DNA of 44,468 nucleotides, taken from the IMG/VR virus record IMGVR_UViG_3300041409_000371, positions 1 to 44,468 of that record. One strand, written 5' to 3'. Positions 6,288 to 14,903 of this stretch are shown here, piece by piece. Source of the DNA: a virus. The translations under genes were made by a program, and so were the position numbers. A model generated the notes under the pieces. It was not told the DNA's origin. It saw only the letters and a list, made by a program, of their open reading frames with translations, and ran no database searches. How positions within the stretch are numbered: position 1 is the stretch's first letter; every line of letters starts with the position of its first letter.

Positions 6288-8408
6288 ATGGCAGTTCTTG
6301 ACAAGATTGAGCAGAAGGCAGAAGAGGCTCTAGATGCCTTGCGTCCTGCGGCCATGCCGATCCCGAAGGACGTGCAGGAACGGATCACGCGCGGCAAATC
6401 CCGCCTGGAAGAACTGAAGCCACAGCGTCGCCTCGCCGTCGAGTTCGCGGACGGCAAACACTACGGCTACCTGAGCGAAGACGGCGGCTCGGTCAAACAC
6501 CTAGCCACCCTTACCCAGCTTCTTGGCGGTAAGAAGGCCGATCACCGCGTCAGGCGCTCTCACGACCTGATCGGACCGATGGTCCAGTCCAAGGTCTCAG
6601 CCGCCACGCAGCGGGTCCCCGGCTACGAAGTCAATCCTTCGACAAACGACCCAGAGGACTGGACGGCGGCTCAGATCGCCAAAAAGATCGCCTACGCCGG
6701 TTTCGAACTCTGGCGGATCAAGCGAGCCACACAGAAGCTCGTCTGGAACGCTCTGGTCACCGAAGAGGGCTTCATCATGGCCTACTGGGATTCCTCGATA
6801 GGTCCCTACGTAGATGTGCAGATGGACCCTGAGGGAGAGCCTGAGCACGTAGGTATCGGCGACGTGCGAATCGGCGTCTGGAACGGTCTGGAAGTAATGT
6901 GGGAGCCAGGCGTGGACTTTGAGGAGAGCCGCTGGTGGGCGATAGAACACGCCCGGCCACGGGATCAGGTCGAAGCCGAACCAGGCTACGTGGGCGGCAA
7001 ACTTCCCGCCAACGCGGAACTCGAAGGCTCGATGAAGAAAGCTGAGTCCTCGAACCTCTGCATGGTTACCGAGTACTTGGAGCGCCCCTCAGCCAAGTTT
7101 CCCCAGGGCCGCAGGCTCTTCTCCGCCGCTGACAAGCAGATCTTCCCTGAAGAGGGCTATCCGTTGACCGACGCGAAAGGCCAAGTCGTGGATGAGCCTT
7201 GCATCCACCGCCTTGGCTACACGGTCAACCCCGCTTCAGACCGCGATAAGGGCCTGGTCCGCTCTCTGATCGAGAGCATGCGGACGTATGACTTTGCCCA
7301 GAACAAGATCGCTGAGTTTGCGCAAGAGGGGCTTGTGCCTAAGACCCTCGCGCCCATTGGCGCATTCAAGGCTCCGGCGACAGACGAACCCGGAGCGCGG
7401 GAAGAATACGACCCGACAGTCCTGATGGGCGGCAAAATCGAATTCGCCCCTACGCAGGGCATCCCGGCGGAGCTGTTCAAACTCAAAGAAGAAGCGCTTT
7501 CCGAGATGCGCTTCGAGGCGCACGACAACGAAGTCCCGTCCCAGGTTTCGGCCAATCAGGCCGTGCAAAGCATCCTCCAGAAGGACGAAATCGCCTGGGA
7601 GGACTTGATCGCCAATCTCGCCGAAGTCCATAGCCGGATCATGAGGGACAGCCTCACGCTCGTACAGCGCCATTACACCGAGGACCGGATGCTGAAGTTC
7701 CGGGGCCGCACCGGCTGGATGCCGATCGAAGACTTTAAGGGCGCGGACCTACGCGACCAGACGGACGTACGAGTTCAGCCCGGTTCTCTTACACCCTTCA
7801 CTCGTCAGGCCCAGGAACAGCGAATCAAAGATATTTACCAGATGTACCCGAGCTATTTCCCGCCGGAGGTTCTCCTGTCGGCTCTCAATAGCGGCAATGC
7901 CGAAGGCTTGATCGAAGGTTACGAAGAGGATGTGGGCCGGGCTAACTATATCGTCGCGCAGATCCGTTCGGGCCAGATCGACCAGATGCCGATGCGTCCT
8001 GTGTGGCCCGGCGAGGAAGCCGGGATCAAGCTCAATCCCGAAACCGAACAGCCGGAAATCAACCCGGCGACAGAGGAACCTGAACTTGAGACTGAAGTGC
8101 CTGGCTGGATGCCACGGCCCTTCGACAACCCGAAAGTTTTTCGCTCCGTGCTGGAGAACTGGTTCAAGAGCGACGAATGGGCGAAACTCCCCGAAGAAGC
8201 GCAGAAGACCTCAATGTTCATCTACGGCGCATTGCGCGATATGGAAATGAAGGAAGCCCAGCGAGAACAGGAACTTCAAACGAATATGGCAGAAGAAGCG
8301 GGCCTGTCGAACGCGGCGGCATCCCCTCAGAAGCCCATGCCTTCGCTCCCAAGGGCCGGAGGCACCTCAGAAGGGTCCGGGTCCCCAGAACTTGGTTCAG
8401 GGGCTTAG
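6288..8408 (+). CDS. portal protein, 706 aa (P22 gp1-like size)
   Basis: This is the dodecameric head-to-tail channel through which DNA enters and leaves. Recognition rests on length (P22 portal is about 725 residues), on its place before scaffold and capsid, and on portal-like segments: an N-terminal helical region with RGKSRLEELKPQRRLA, an HDLIGPMVQSKVSA stretch, a beta/alpha wing (about 130-270), and a helical stem/crown region (about 390-520). The C-terminus is Pro/Glu/Gly-rich from about 590 onward and probably disordered, perhaps a crown or barrel extension. AAAGG lies five bases before the ATG. About 310 non-coding bases follow. Confidence 0.85.
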   Translation: MAVLDKIEQKAEEALDALRPAAMPIPKDVQERITRGKSRLEELKPQRRLAVEFADGKHYGYLSEDGGSVKHLATLTQLLGGKKADHRVRRSHDLIGPMVQSKVSAATQRVPGYEVNPSTNDPEDWTAAQIAKKIAYAGFELWRIKRATQKLVWNALVTEEGFIMAYWDSSIGPYVDVQMDPEGEPEHVGIGDVRIGVWNGLEVMWEPGVDFEESRWWAIEHARPRDQVEAEPGYVGGKLPANAELEGSMKKAESSNLCMVTEYLERPSAKFPQGRRLFSAADKQIFPEEGYPLTDAKGQVVDEPCIHRLGYTVNPASDRDKGLVRSLIESMRTYDFAQNKIAEFAQEGLVPKTLAPIGAFKAPATDEPGAREEYDPTVLMGGKIEFAPTQGIPAELFKLKEEALSEMRFEAHDNEVPSQVSANQAVQSILQKDEIAWEDLIANLAEVHSRIMRDSLTLVQRHYTEDRMLKFRGRTGWMPIEDFKGADLRDQTDVRVQPGSLTPFTRQAQEQRIKDIYQMYPSYFPPEVLLSALNSGNAEGLIEGYEEDVGRANYIVAQIRSGQIDQMPMRPVWPGEEAGIKLNPETEQPEINPATEEPELETEVPGWMPRPFDNPKVFRSVLENWFKSDEWAKLPEEAQKTSMFIYGALRDMEMKEAQREQELQTNMAEEAGLSNAAASPQKPMPSLPRAGGTSEGSGSPELGSGA

Positions 8409-8717
8409 AGAGCGCTACGGGACTTCGCGAAGAACCGGCGTGTTTACGCGGTGACGGACCCTCCGGCGAGCCTCTTGCTGGGCTACCCGCCACCGACTCC
8501 CCAGACTTCCTCGGCGCACTCCCTAATCCGGGGTGCGGTGCGCCTACTAAAGACCCTCCGCAGTGCTCGCGTCGTCGCCTCGGGTGGGTTCCCAAAACTT
8601 ATCAGCGGACAAGCTTCTTCGGAGGCCCCGTTCAACGCGGACAAGCTCAACTCGTCCAGATGGAATTAGTTTTCTCCATCCTGGACAAGGCAGCCCCGCC
8701 AATCAAAGGAAGCACGA
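8409..8717 (+). other. 309-bp gap between portal and scaffold; one weak ORF
   Basis: All three plus frames stay partly open here. The only self-contained ORF starts at GTG 8451 and ends at 8669 (72 codons, Pro/Ser/Leu-rich). It has no ribosome site and no familiar features. Another open frame runs from inside the portal gene into the scaffold gene and is probably a shadow. An AAAGGA ribosome site for the scaffold gene lies near 8706. I see no promoter or terminator. Confidence 0.4.
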
Positions 8718-9578
8718 ATGCCAGACAGCATCAAGGCCCCTGTTCTACAGGACAAGCCTGAGGACTATTTCCGCTCGCTTCTAGCTGCGCGAGGGATGCC
8801 TATCTTTGCCGGTGGGTCACCCGAGGTAGACAAGGGAACGGAGGAGTCTTCAGAGAGCACCGAGGTCCCCGAGATGGGACAAACCGAGGAGGCTCAGGAG
8901 TCCTTCACGGACTTCGACCCTGAGCAGATACCAGAGGATGCCCGCCCGCACGTAGAAGCCTTGCAGAAACAGTGGCAGGCCAACTACACGAAAACGCGAC
9001 AAGCGGAGACTCAGGCGATTGCGCAGGAGCGCCAAGAAGCGCAGGAATACCGTGATTTCATCACGGCAATACAGAATGACCCCGCCGCACGAGATGCCTG
9101 GCTCCAACAGGAGTTCGGCTATGAATTCGAGGACGACGGCGCAGAGGAGTTTCTTGACCCCGAGGAAGAACTAGCCGCACGGGTCGAGCAACTGGAAGGC
9201 CATCTCACCCAGCAACAGCAGGCCGAGCTTGCCTCTCAACAAGAGAGCGAGATCACCGAGTTTGTCGCTGAGGAGATCGAAGGGCTTGAGAAAGCCCAGG
9301 GGAAGGATTTTGAGTTCAGCCCCGAAGAACTGGCCTTCATCTCCACCTATGCCCACACCCATCCACAGCCCAACGGCACCCCGGACGTGAAGGGCGCGAA
9401 TGATGCCCTGAGCAACATCCTGGACAAGCGCCAAGAGCAGTGGATCGCCTCGAAGAAGTCCGGTCGGCGGATAAGTCAGGGAAGCCCTGCGAAAAAGGCG
9501 TTTGACCCTACGAATCAAGAGGAGCGTTTTAAGTTCTATGACGAAGTGGCAGAGGAAGCCGCTCCGTCGCTTGAATAG
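8718..9578 (+). CDS. capsid scaffolding protein, 286 aa
   Basis: The protein is very acidic and Gln/Glu-rich, with long predicted helices and coiled coil (about 85-190) and a basic C-terminal patch (KSGRRISQGSPAKKAF near 250). That is the classic layout of a podoviral scaffold, in which the basic end binds capsid protein. It lies directly before the capsid gene. Scaffolding proteins guide procapsid assembly and leave or are cleaved before DNA packaging. No protease motif was noticed. Confidence 0.8.
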   Translation: MPDSIKAPVLQDKPEDYFRSLLAARGMPIFAGGSPEVDKGTEESSESTEVPEMGQTEEAQESFTDFDPEQIPEDARPHVEALQKQWQANYTKTRQAETQAIAQERQEAQEYRDFITAIQNDPAARDAWLQQEFGYEFEDDGAEEFLDPEEELAARVEQLEGHLTQQQQAELASQQESEITEFVAEEIEGLEKAQGKDFEFSPEELAFISTYAHTHPQPNGTPDVKGANDALSNILDKRQEQWIASKKSGRRISQGSPAKKAFDPTNQEERFKFYDEVAEEAAPSLE

Positions 9579-9605
9579 CGCTTCCAAATCCATAAGGAGC
9601 CTTTG

Positions 9606-10835
9606 ATGTCCGTTTCGACATTCGAAGTCGCTGAAGCCGGAGCCAAGCAGGTTTGGACAGGCGATAACTTCGAGAAGCAGTTCTATTCGAAAGACCCGAT
9701 GCTGGAAGAGGTTTTAAGACTAAAACCAGAAATCCAGATCGGTCTTGAAGCCCTCACTCCTGTCCAGACCGGACGCGGTGGCGGCGTCACCTGGGTCCCC
9801 AAAACAGGATCGGCAGCCCTCAACGAAGCAGCCCCGCAGCAGACCACACGGGCGAAATGGGAATACAAGCGCCAGTGGGGCATGATCGAAATGGATACCG
9901 CTGCGATTGAGCGGACCAAAGACGCCGCGAAGGCGATCATGCGACAGCTTGACCTTGAAGTCGAAGGCAAGCTCTCAGACATGCGCAAGCAGCTCACCCG
10001 CACCCTGTTCGGGGACGGCACGGCGCTGATCGCCCAGTGCGCAAAAGAAGAATCCGAATCGAAAACGATTAACCTGCTCAAAACCGGGTTCGGCTACCAG
10101 GCACTGCGTAATGGCTACCTGCCTGTCGGTCAGGTCATCGATATCGGTTCCAAAACAGAAGAGGGACTCCGGGCCGCTGACAAAGCGATCCTGGCCTTCT
10201 CCGAATCGGAAACGACGCCGACGCTGGAAATCGCCACCAAAGTCAAAACGGCGGAAACCGACTATGTCTCACTGGCCAACTCCCGTTCGGGGGAAACCAG
10301 CTATGAGAACAACGGCTGGGGCAACCTCGCCTCGGAAACCACGACCCTGGGTGGTCTGAAACCGGAAACGACCGGTTCTTGGAAGGGCATCGTGGAAGAA
10401 GCCAAATCAACCCCGATCACACGCCAGAAGGTGATTAAACTGCGGCGCAGGGTCCGCCAGAAGGGCGAAACCCCCGATTGGGCCTTCACTGCCCTAGTGC
10501 AGATCGCCAATCTGGAAAACGAAAGCTACACCCAGGTCCGCTTCCCAGATACCAACGCTCAGAACACGGGCGACGGGGAGTCGATCATGGTCGGAGGTCT
10601 CAAGGTTCAGGGCCATCAGGACTGCCCGGATAAAGACTTCTACATGGCCGTGAAGAAACACGTCTTCATCCTGCGCGGCGGTGCGCCGGAGTGGGCCAAC
10701 GAGAAGTACGGAGGGAAAGGCATCCTCCAGTACATCCCGAAAACCACGTATGTGAATGGCGCGATTGAGGCTTTTCTGGAGTTTGCGACCAATCGGAGGA
10801 ATTCGATTGGGAGACTCACAGAACTCTCGGTCTAA
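9606..10835 (+). CDS. major capsid protein, 409 aa
   Basis: AAGGAG lies six bases before ATG 9606; a TTG three bases upstream is less likely. The sequence fits an HK97-fold capsid of the kind found in P22-like or other podoviruses: an N-terminal helix region, a long spine helix (residues about 95-140, rich in basic and acidic pairs), a domain with two glycine/serine loops (about 210-260) and a C-terminal ALVQIANLEN...RFPDTN segment. It is placed immediately after the scaffold and followed by a GC-rich hairpin. It should be the most abundant virion protein. Confidence 0.85.
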   Translation: MSVSTFEVAEAGAKQVWTGDNFEKQFYSKDPMLEEVLRLKPEIQIGLEALTPVQTGRGGGVTWVPKTGSAALNEAAPQQTTRAKWEYKRQWGMIEMDTAAIERTKDAAKAIMRQLDLEVEGKLSDMRKQLTRTLFGDGTALIAQCAKEESESKTINLLKTGFGYQALRNGYLPVGQVIDIGSKTEEGLRAADKAILAFSESETTPTLEIATKVKTAETDYVSLANSRSGETSYENNGWGNLASETTTLGGLKPETTGSWKGIVEEAKSTPITRQKVIKLRRRVRQKGETPDWAFTALVQIANLENESYTQVRFPDTNAQNTGDGESIMVGGLKVQGHQDCPDKDFYMAVKKHVFILRGGAPEWANEKYGGKGILQYIPKTTYVNGAIEAFLEFATNRRNSIGRLTELSV

Positions 10836-10841
10836 GCATCT

Positions 10842-10871
10842 GCCCGCCTCTGGCTAGCGCTGGGGGCGGGC
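10842..10871 (+). terminator. GC-rich hairpin after the capsid gene
   Basis: GCCCGCC (10842-10848) pairs perfectly with GGCGGGC (10865-10871) across a 16-base loop. The bases after it (TTCAAATCTTC) contain only a broken T-run, so this may be a partial terminator or an RNA-stabilising end for the highly expressed capsid message. Confidence 0.5.
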
Positions 10872-10899
10872 TTCAAATCTTCTAGAAGGAAGGACTCTC

Positions 10900-11220
10900 T
10901 TGGCCGTAACGACCACAATCATCGACCAGCCTCGTATCCCAGGAGCACGGAGGCAGGTCGTAGCCGAAGTTCTGCTTGACAGCTCGTACCTTGAAGGCGG
11001 AGAGCCTCTTACCGCCGCGGAACTTGGCCTAAAGCGCGTTGTCTGGGGGCATTGCCACATCATCAACGGCTCTGAATCGGAAGCGGTAGAAGTGGGCTGG
11101 GCCAGGTATAACGCTTCCAAAGAACTAATCGAAGTTTTTAATTACAAAAGCCAAAAAGCAATAGCTTCGGGGAAAGATCTTAGTAAATGTAATGTCCTAG
11201 TCGTGGCCTACGGTTATTGA
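10900..11220 (+). CDS. hypothetical head-associated protein, 106 aa
   Basis: TTG start with AGGAAGGA seven or so bases upstream; no ATG or GTG nearby fits better. The protein is beta-rich with one Cys-His pair (WGHCHI) and hydrophobic strands. Many phages have a small decoration or stabilising protein directly downstream of the capsid gene; that role is inferred from position only. Confidence 0.6.
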   Translation: MAVTTTIIDQPRIPGARRQVVAEVLLDSSYLEGGEPLTAAELGLKRVVWGHCHIINGSESEAVEVGWARYNASKELIEVFNYKSQKAIASGKDLSKCNVLVVAYGY

Positions 11221-11223
11221 GCC

Positions 11224-11754
11224 ATGCCCCTCGCTCTCCCCGAGTCCTACGAAGCCCAACAGATCAACCGCGAAATCGAGCAACAGGTAGACGCTCAGAT
11301 CGAAGAGGCTGCTCACTGGAATAAGGAGTTGAAGCGGATCGATCCTGGGCTATCGCTGGTCCTAGGCAAGGAAAACGCCGACGACACGGAGCTACGTGCT
11401 GGCTACTGGTCGATTAGGAAACGGGTCCCGGGAGGCGTGGATGCCTACATCGTCCTCCAGGGGCCAGAGGGCCAGTACCGCGAACCGGGAGCCTGGATGC
11501 TTGAGATGCTGCAAGCCGCCGATATGTGGAACGACCGGGTTAAGGACGAACGCAAGCGTATCCAGCGCCATGTGGCCGAAGCGAAGACCCGTGCCAGGGC
11601 CACAGAGAAGGAACAAGCCCTAGATGAAGCCGATGTAGCGATGAGAGCCGCCAAGCGCCTTCGAGGTCCCGAGGGCTTTGCAAAACGGACGGATCTCAAG
11701 GGCCATGCTTCTAGAAGCTCTTCCCCCCGCAGATACGCTCCCGAGAAACCCTGA
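11224..11754 (+). CDS. hypothetical helical protein, 176 aa
   Basis: Starts four bases after the previous stop. It is strongly helical and charged at both ends (REIEQQVDAQIEEAAHWNKE and KDERKRIQRHVAEAKTRARA), with a short mixed core (about 60-95) and a basic, Ser-rich C-terminal tail. Located between the capsid and the head-tail adaptor. Perhaps a minor head or DNA-associated protein; no family recognised. Confidence 0.6.
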   Translation: MPLALPESYEAQQINREIEQQVDAQIEEAAHWNKELKRIDPGLSLVLGKENADDTELRAGYWSIRKRVPGGVDAYIVLQGPEGQYREPGAWMLEMLQAADMWNDRVKDERKRIQRHVAEAKTRARATEKEQALDEADVAMRAAKRLRGPEGFAKRTDLKGHASRSSSPRRYAPEKP

Positions 11755-11759
11755 CGTTT

Positions 11760-11984
11760 ATGGACTGCGAGACTTATTTCTCAGCCGGGGAACCCGTCCA
11801 GCTTCTCCGCTGTCTGAGCGACAGGCGTAAGGCTTGCCGCAATCGCTACGAGGGATGCTGTGCGCAATGCAAGACGACGAAGCACCCCAGGGAGCGCTGC
11901 GAGATCGTGCGGATGGCTCATAAGCGAGAGATCGACTTCGATGAAGTGATCGCCGAGATCCAGGCGGGGGTGCATGACGAATGA
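11760..11984 (+). CDS. Cys-rich putative zinc-binding protein, 74 aa
   Basis: Six Cys in the N-terminal two thirds, including CCAQC (residues about 33-37) and flanking C/H residues, suggest one compact zinc site. The C-terminus is an acidic helix. It sits between head genes and overlaps the adaptor gene start by four bases. Function unknown. Confidence 0.58.
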   Translation: MDCETYFSAGEPVQLLRCLSDRRKACRNRYEGCCAQCKTTKHPRERCEIVRMAHKREIDFDEVIAEIQAGVHDE

Positions 11985-12574
11985 CCTTCGAACAGCTAGT
12001 GCAGGAGGTCAATGAACGCGGGTACCAGTACCTGGCTGCGAGCCGGGTCGAACTCTTCGTCCAGCGGGCCTATCAGAAGCTGGAAGCCAAATACCCGTGG
12101 CCCTGGCGCGAAGCGACAAAAGAAGGCGTAGCGCCCCTCGAAATCAAAGACCTGAGAGACGTGCTCTCGGTTGCCAATACGACGCAGGAACGGCCGATCT
12201 ACGGGCAGACCCGACAATGGCTGGCCGAACGCTACTCCGACCTCGAAGAAAGCGGCTCTCCAACGTGGTGGTGGCTTGACAACCTGACTCTGCGGGTCTT
12301 TCCCACGAGCACTAGCGAAAACATCTCGGTTCGCTACGCTAAAAAACCGGAAGCCCTGACGGCCAAAGCGGAACCCACGATGCCCTCCGAATGGCATGGG
12401 CTGATCGTGGACCTGGCGGTTGTGGAATGTCTCAAGGACAACGACCAGCTCGAAGAGGCCAGGGAATTGAAAGAAAGCGCTGCCGTCGATCTACAAGAAA
12501 TGATTGCATCAGAATTGCAGAGAGACTTGCAATCGCCACGTCTTATGGTCCGCACTGGGTCGTTCTACCTCTGA
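11981..12574 (+). CDS. head-to-tail adaptor / head completion protein (P22 gp4-like), 197 aa
   Basis: MTFEQLVQEVNERGY, then FVQRAYQKLEAKYPWPWRE, is the helical signature seen at the start of gp4-like podoviral adaptors. A central beta region contains WWWLDNLTLRVFPTST, and C-terminal helices follow. These proteins form the dodecameric ring below the portal. Gene order portal-scaffold-capsid-adaptor-hub supports the call. Its stop lies one base before the native start of the interrupted tail-hub gene at 12576. Confidence 0.72.
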   Translation: MTFEQLVQEVNERGYQYLAASRVELFVQRAYQKLEAKYPWPWREATKEGVAPLEIKDLRDVLSVANTTQERPIYGQTRQWLAERYSDLEESGSPTWWWLDNLTLRVFPTSTSENISVRYAKKPEALTAKAEPTMPSEWHGLIVDLAVVECLKDNDQLEEARELKESAAVDLQEMIASELQRDLQSPRLMVRTGSFYL

Positions 12575-12575
12575 G

Positions 12576-12641
12576 ATGGCTCCGCAGAGGCCTGGATACC
12601 AAAGTCTCCCGTTTGAAGGATTTGGGAAGGGGATCAGGTAG
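12576..12641 (+). pseudogene. cut-off native 5' end of the tail-hub gene (21 codons)
   Basis: ATG lies one base after the adaptor stop, as expected for the original operon spacing. It encodes 21 residues, including YQSLPFEGFGKGI, then stops at TAG 12639. The same peptide, YQSLPFEGFGRGI, begins the intact tail-hub gene 600 bases downstream at 13230. Between them lies an HNH endonuclease gene on the opposite strand. I read this stretch as the original start of the hub gene, stranded by insertion of the endonuclease element. Confidence 0.82.
12597..12635 (+). repeat. native copy of duplicated hub-gene 5' codons
   Basis: Thirteen codons (Y to I) match 13239-13277 at twelve of thirteen amino acids, but eight of those twelve identical residues use different codons. 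The conservation is at the protein level rather than in DNA, which argues against recent simple duplication. Confidence 0.85.
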
Positions 12642-13200
12642 GAACGCTGCCGTCCTTCCAAGTTCTGCCCTTGAGAACGTCCTCAACGCAATACCAAGAG
12701 ACTGCGTATCGAGGGGCAATCCGCTTGGCGAAGCTAGCTCGACTCCCACCGTCCTCCCTGAATTCTCTACGGATGGTCTTAACCATTTCTGCGGTGAGCT
12801 TCGTGTTAGCGCCTCTTCGGACATTCTCGCGTCGAGTGACGACCTCTAGATGATCTGGATTGACGCATAGGCGTTCTCGGCAAAGATGATCAAGTTGGTA
12901 GCCAGCCGGGATCGGCCCCTTGGCTCGTTCAAAGTAAACGCGATGGGCTAGTCGGCCCTTGCCAGCGTCGCGCATCATCGCGTAACCGCTCCAAGCCTTC
13001 GTTCGCCGCCAAATCCAACATCCAGTATCTGTGATCTCGTAAGGGGCGGCGTCAGCCAGCCGGGTAATGGTCCTCCCCTTCATGGCATGGCCGTGACGAT
13101 ACCGCGTAGGTTGTCCCTTCACGGCTCCACGATGCTTAGCGGTGTATTTGGAAATTGGAGTTTTCTCCCCGCAGCCACAAAGGCAATATCCGTCATTCAT
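12634..13200 (-). CDS. HNH homing endonuclease inserted in the tail-hub gene, 188 aa
   Basis: A Cys-rich N-terminus, CLCGCGEKTPISK (residues 6-18), is followed by basic GRTITRL, an RRTKAWSGYAMM strand region, and an HNH core: LDHLCRERLCVNPDHLEVV (residues about 102-120) with the catalytic His in LDH, Cys residues and the Asn-Pro-x-His pair. This is the HNH_3-like class. A basic C-terminal region looks DNA-binding. AGGGA precedes the ATG, and a TAGGCT box lies just upstream. It is antisense to its neighbours and lies between two copies of the hub gene start. It shares its N-terminal domain with the HNH protein at 33230. Confidence 0.88.
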   Translation of the reverse strand: MNDGYCLCGCGEKTPISKYTAKHRGAVKGQPTRYRHGHAMKGRTITRLADAAPYEITDTGCWIWRRTKAWSGYAMMRDAGKGRLAHRVYFERAKGPIPAGYQLDHLCRERLCVNPDHLEVVTRRENVRRGANTKLTAEMVKTIRREFREDGGSRASFAKRIAPRYAVSWYCVEDVLKGRTWKDGSVPT

Positions 13201-13229
13201 AGTCCCTAGCCTACACGAAAGACCGCCGA

Positions 13230-14804
13230 ATGCCTAGTTATCAAAGCTTGCCTTTCGAAGGGTTTGGGCGCGGAATTAACCTTGTAGATAAGTCAGACAG
13301 CGTTGATCCTGCCGAGGCCGTCGATTGTCTCAATGTCCTCTACTCCCAGCGCGGAGCGATCGAATCGCGCCCCGGCTACAACAATGGCACCGCCTCAGAA
13401 CTTACGAATCGGGCTGAAAGCCTCTCCCCGTACTACACGGCCGCTGGGACTAAGCAGCTTGTGGCTGGGTGCGGAACGCGCCTAGAGGCCCTCAACTCTT
13501 CCTTCGAAGTCGTGGCCAGCGCCACCGGCTTGACCAAAGCGGTCTGGGACTTCGTCAGATTTGGCAAACCCAACGAAGAGGTGGTCTACGCTGGCAACGG
13601 CACTGATAGCCTTCGCAAGTGGAATGGCACCGAATGGACGAACCCAACGATCACCGTCGACGGAGCCGCAGCTAAAACCGGCGTCAAGGCAGCCTCCCTG
13701 GCGACGCTTCCCGCCTATAACCGTCTCGTATGCGGAGGATTCTCAACTAAAACCGGAGGTCCAGGCGGAGCTGAAAGCTCTCCAAGCCATGTGTACTTCT
13801 CAGAAGAAGGCAACCCCGAGGCCTTCGAAAGCACCGCCTATATCCAGTTCACGCCAGGCGACGGGGAGAAAGTCCAAGCGGTCGTAACCTGGCGAGAATT
13901 CGTCTTCGTCTTCAAGGAATCGAAGTTCTTCGTAATCACCGACCAGGCCCGCGATTCCGAAAACAAACCGGAATTCGTCTTCCAAACGATTGAAACCGGC
14001 GTAGGCCTCGCCTCCCCACGAGCCGTCTGCATCCATCAGTCCGGCGTCTACTTCATGAGCCGCGAGGGCGTCTATCGGACCACGGGCTCCGAGCCTGAAC
14101 AGGTCTCCAGTCTCGTGGAACCAATCTGGTCCGGGGATACGAGCCTCTTCTACAAAGGCGGTGTCCTGGCCTTCAGCGCGATCACCAACTGCGCGATGGA
14201 AACCTGGGACGAAAAGATCTATCTCAGCTTCCCCACCGCCAGCGCTAACAACCGCCAGCTTGTCTACAGCCCCGAATACAAATGGTGGTCAGTCCTCAAC
14301 CTCCCCGCCTCTTGCCTGGCCACCTTCCGAGCCGAAAACGAAACCGAGCTTATCTTCGGCTACTCCAGCGGAGAAAAGATGATCGGTCGGCATAAAACCA
14401 GCTACGCGAATGACGATGGGGTAGCCATCAAAGAGCGCTGGAGATCGGGCTGGTTCGATCTTGGCTCAGCCGATATCAAGAAGGTTCGCGCGGCGAAGAT
14501 ATGGGGCACCGGCAAGGTCACGATGGAGATCGACAAAGATTTCGCGGAATCGACCGGTAAACCAGAAGAACTAGATCTCTCTGGAGCCTCCGGCTCCCTC
14601 TTCGCTGGAGCGGGGACGTTCGGCGGAGAAGGCTTCTTTGCGGATTCCTCGGCAGGCTTGGTGGGCAAAGAGCGTCGTGTCGCCCAACGAGGGACGGTCT
14701 TCTCGGTCCTCTTCACCAACGAAACGCTGAACCAAGAGTTCCAGATTCATCGCAACGAGCTTTTGGTGCCGGGACTCTCCGAACCGGCCCGCATAACTGC
14801 GTAG
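13230..14804 (+). CDS. tail hub / tail needle-knob-type protein (P22 gp10-like), 524 aa
   Basis: Repeated strand-rich blades with conserved aromatic, Gly and Asp residues from about residue 60 to 480 fit the beta-propeller of P22 gp10-like tail proteins, which plug the tail tube below gp4. The N-terminal segment DPAEAVDCLNVLYSQRGAIE then RPGY is typical of this family. The start MPSYQSLPFEGFGRG is a recoded copy of the stranded 5' end at 12576. There is no good ribosome site before ATG 13230, so its new translation signal may be weak. Confidence 0.78.
   Translation: MPSYQSLPFEGFGRGINLVDKSDSVDPAEAVDCLNVLYSQRGAIESRPGYNNGTASELTNRAESLSPYYTAAGTKQLVAGCGTRLEALNSSFEVVASATGLTKAVWDFVRFGKPNEEVVYAGNGTDSLRKWNGTEWTNPTITVDGAAAKTGVKAASLATLPAYNRLVCGGFSTKTGGPGGAESSPSHVYFSEEGNPEAFESTAYIQFTPGDGEKVQAVVTWREFVFVFKESKFFVITDQARDSENKPEFVFQTIETGVGLASPRAVCIHQSGVYFMSREGVYRTTGSEPEQVSSLVEPIWSGDTSLFYKGGVLAFSAITNCAMETWDEKIYLSFPTASANNRQLVYSPEYKWWSVLNLPASCLATFRAENETELIFGYSSGEKMIGRHKTSYANDDGVAIKERWRSGWFDLGSADIKKVRAAKIWGTGKVTMEIDKDFAESTGKPEELDLSGASGSLFAGAGTFGGEGFFADSSAGLVGKERRVAQRGTVFSVLFTNETLNQEFQIHRNELLVPGLSEPARITA
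13239..13277 (+). repeat. recoded copy of duplicated hub-gene 5' codons
   Basis: Partner of 12597-12635. It encodes the same peptide except K to R, with eight synonymous codon changes. It is fused in frame to the rest of the hub gene, so this is the copy that is used. Confidence 0.85.
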
Positions 14805-14838
14805 GGCCTGCCTGAGTCCTTTCCGGCCCTGCCAGATC

Positions 14839-14902
14839 GCCCCGGCGCGTCTTTTGCCAGCGCTGCCGGGGCCGCCCCTTCCTAGAAGTCCTCACGACTT
14901 CT
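14839..14902 (+). other. two RNA hairpins downstream of the tail-hub gene
   Basis: GCCCCGGC (14839-14846) pairs perfectly with GCCGGGGC (14865-14872). AGAAGT (14884-14889) pairs with ACTTCT (14897-14902), ending just before ATG 14904. Neither has a T-run, so processing or translational control is more likely than termination. Confidence 0.5.
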
Positions 14903-14903
14903 C

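Noticed and set aside
8177-8761. 194-codon plus-strand ORF across the portal-scaffold gap
   Set aside because: It begins inside the portal gene and ends inside the scaffold gene, with no start signal or protein-like features.
10842-10871. Complete Rho-independent terminator after the capsid gene
   Set aside because: The stem is strong but the T-run is broken, so I list it only as a hairpin with partial terminator character.
12634-13200. HNH gene as part of a group I intron
   Set aside because: The gene is antisense to the tail-hub gene, the flanking gene ends are duplicated rather than cleanly split, and no intron core was seen.
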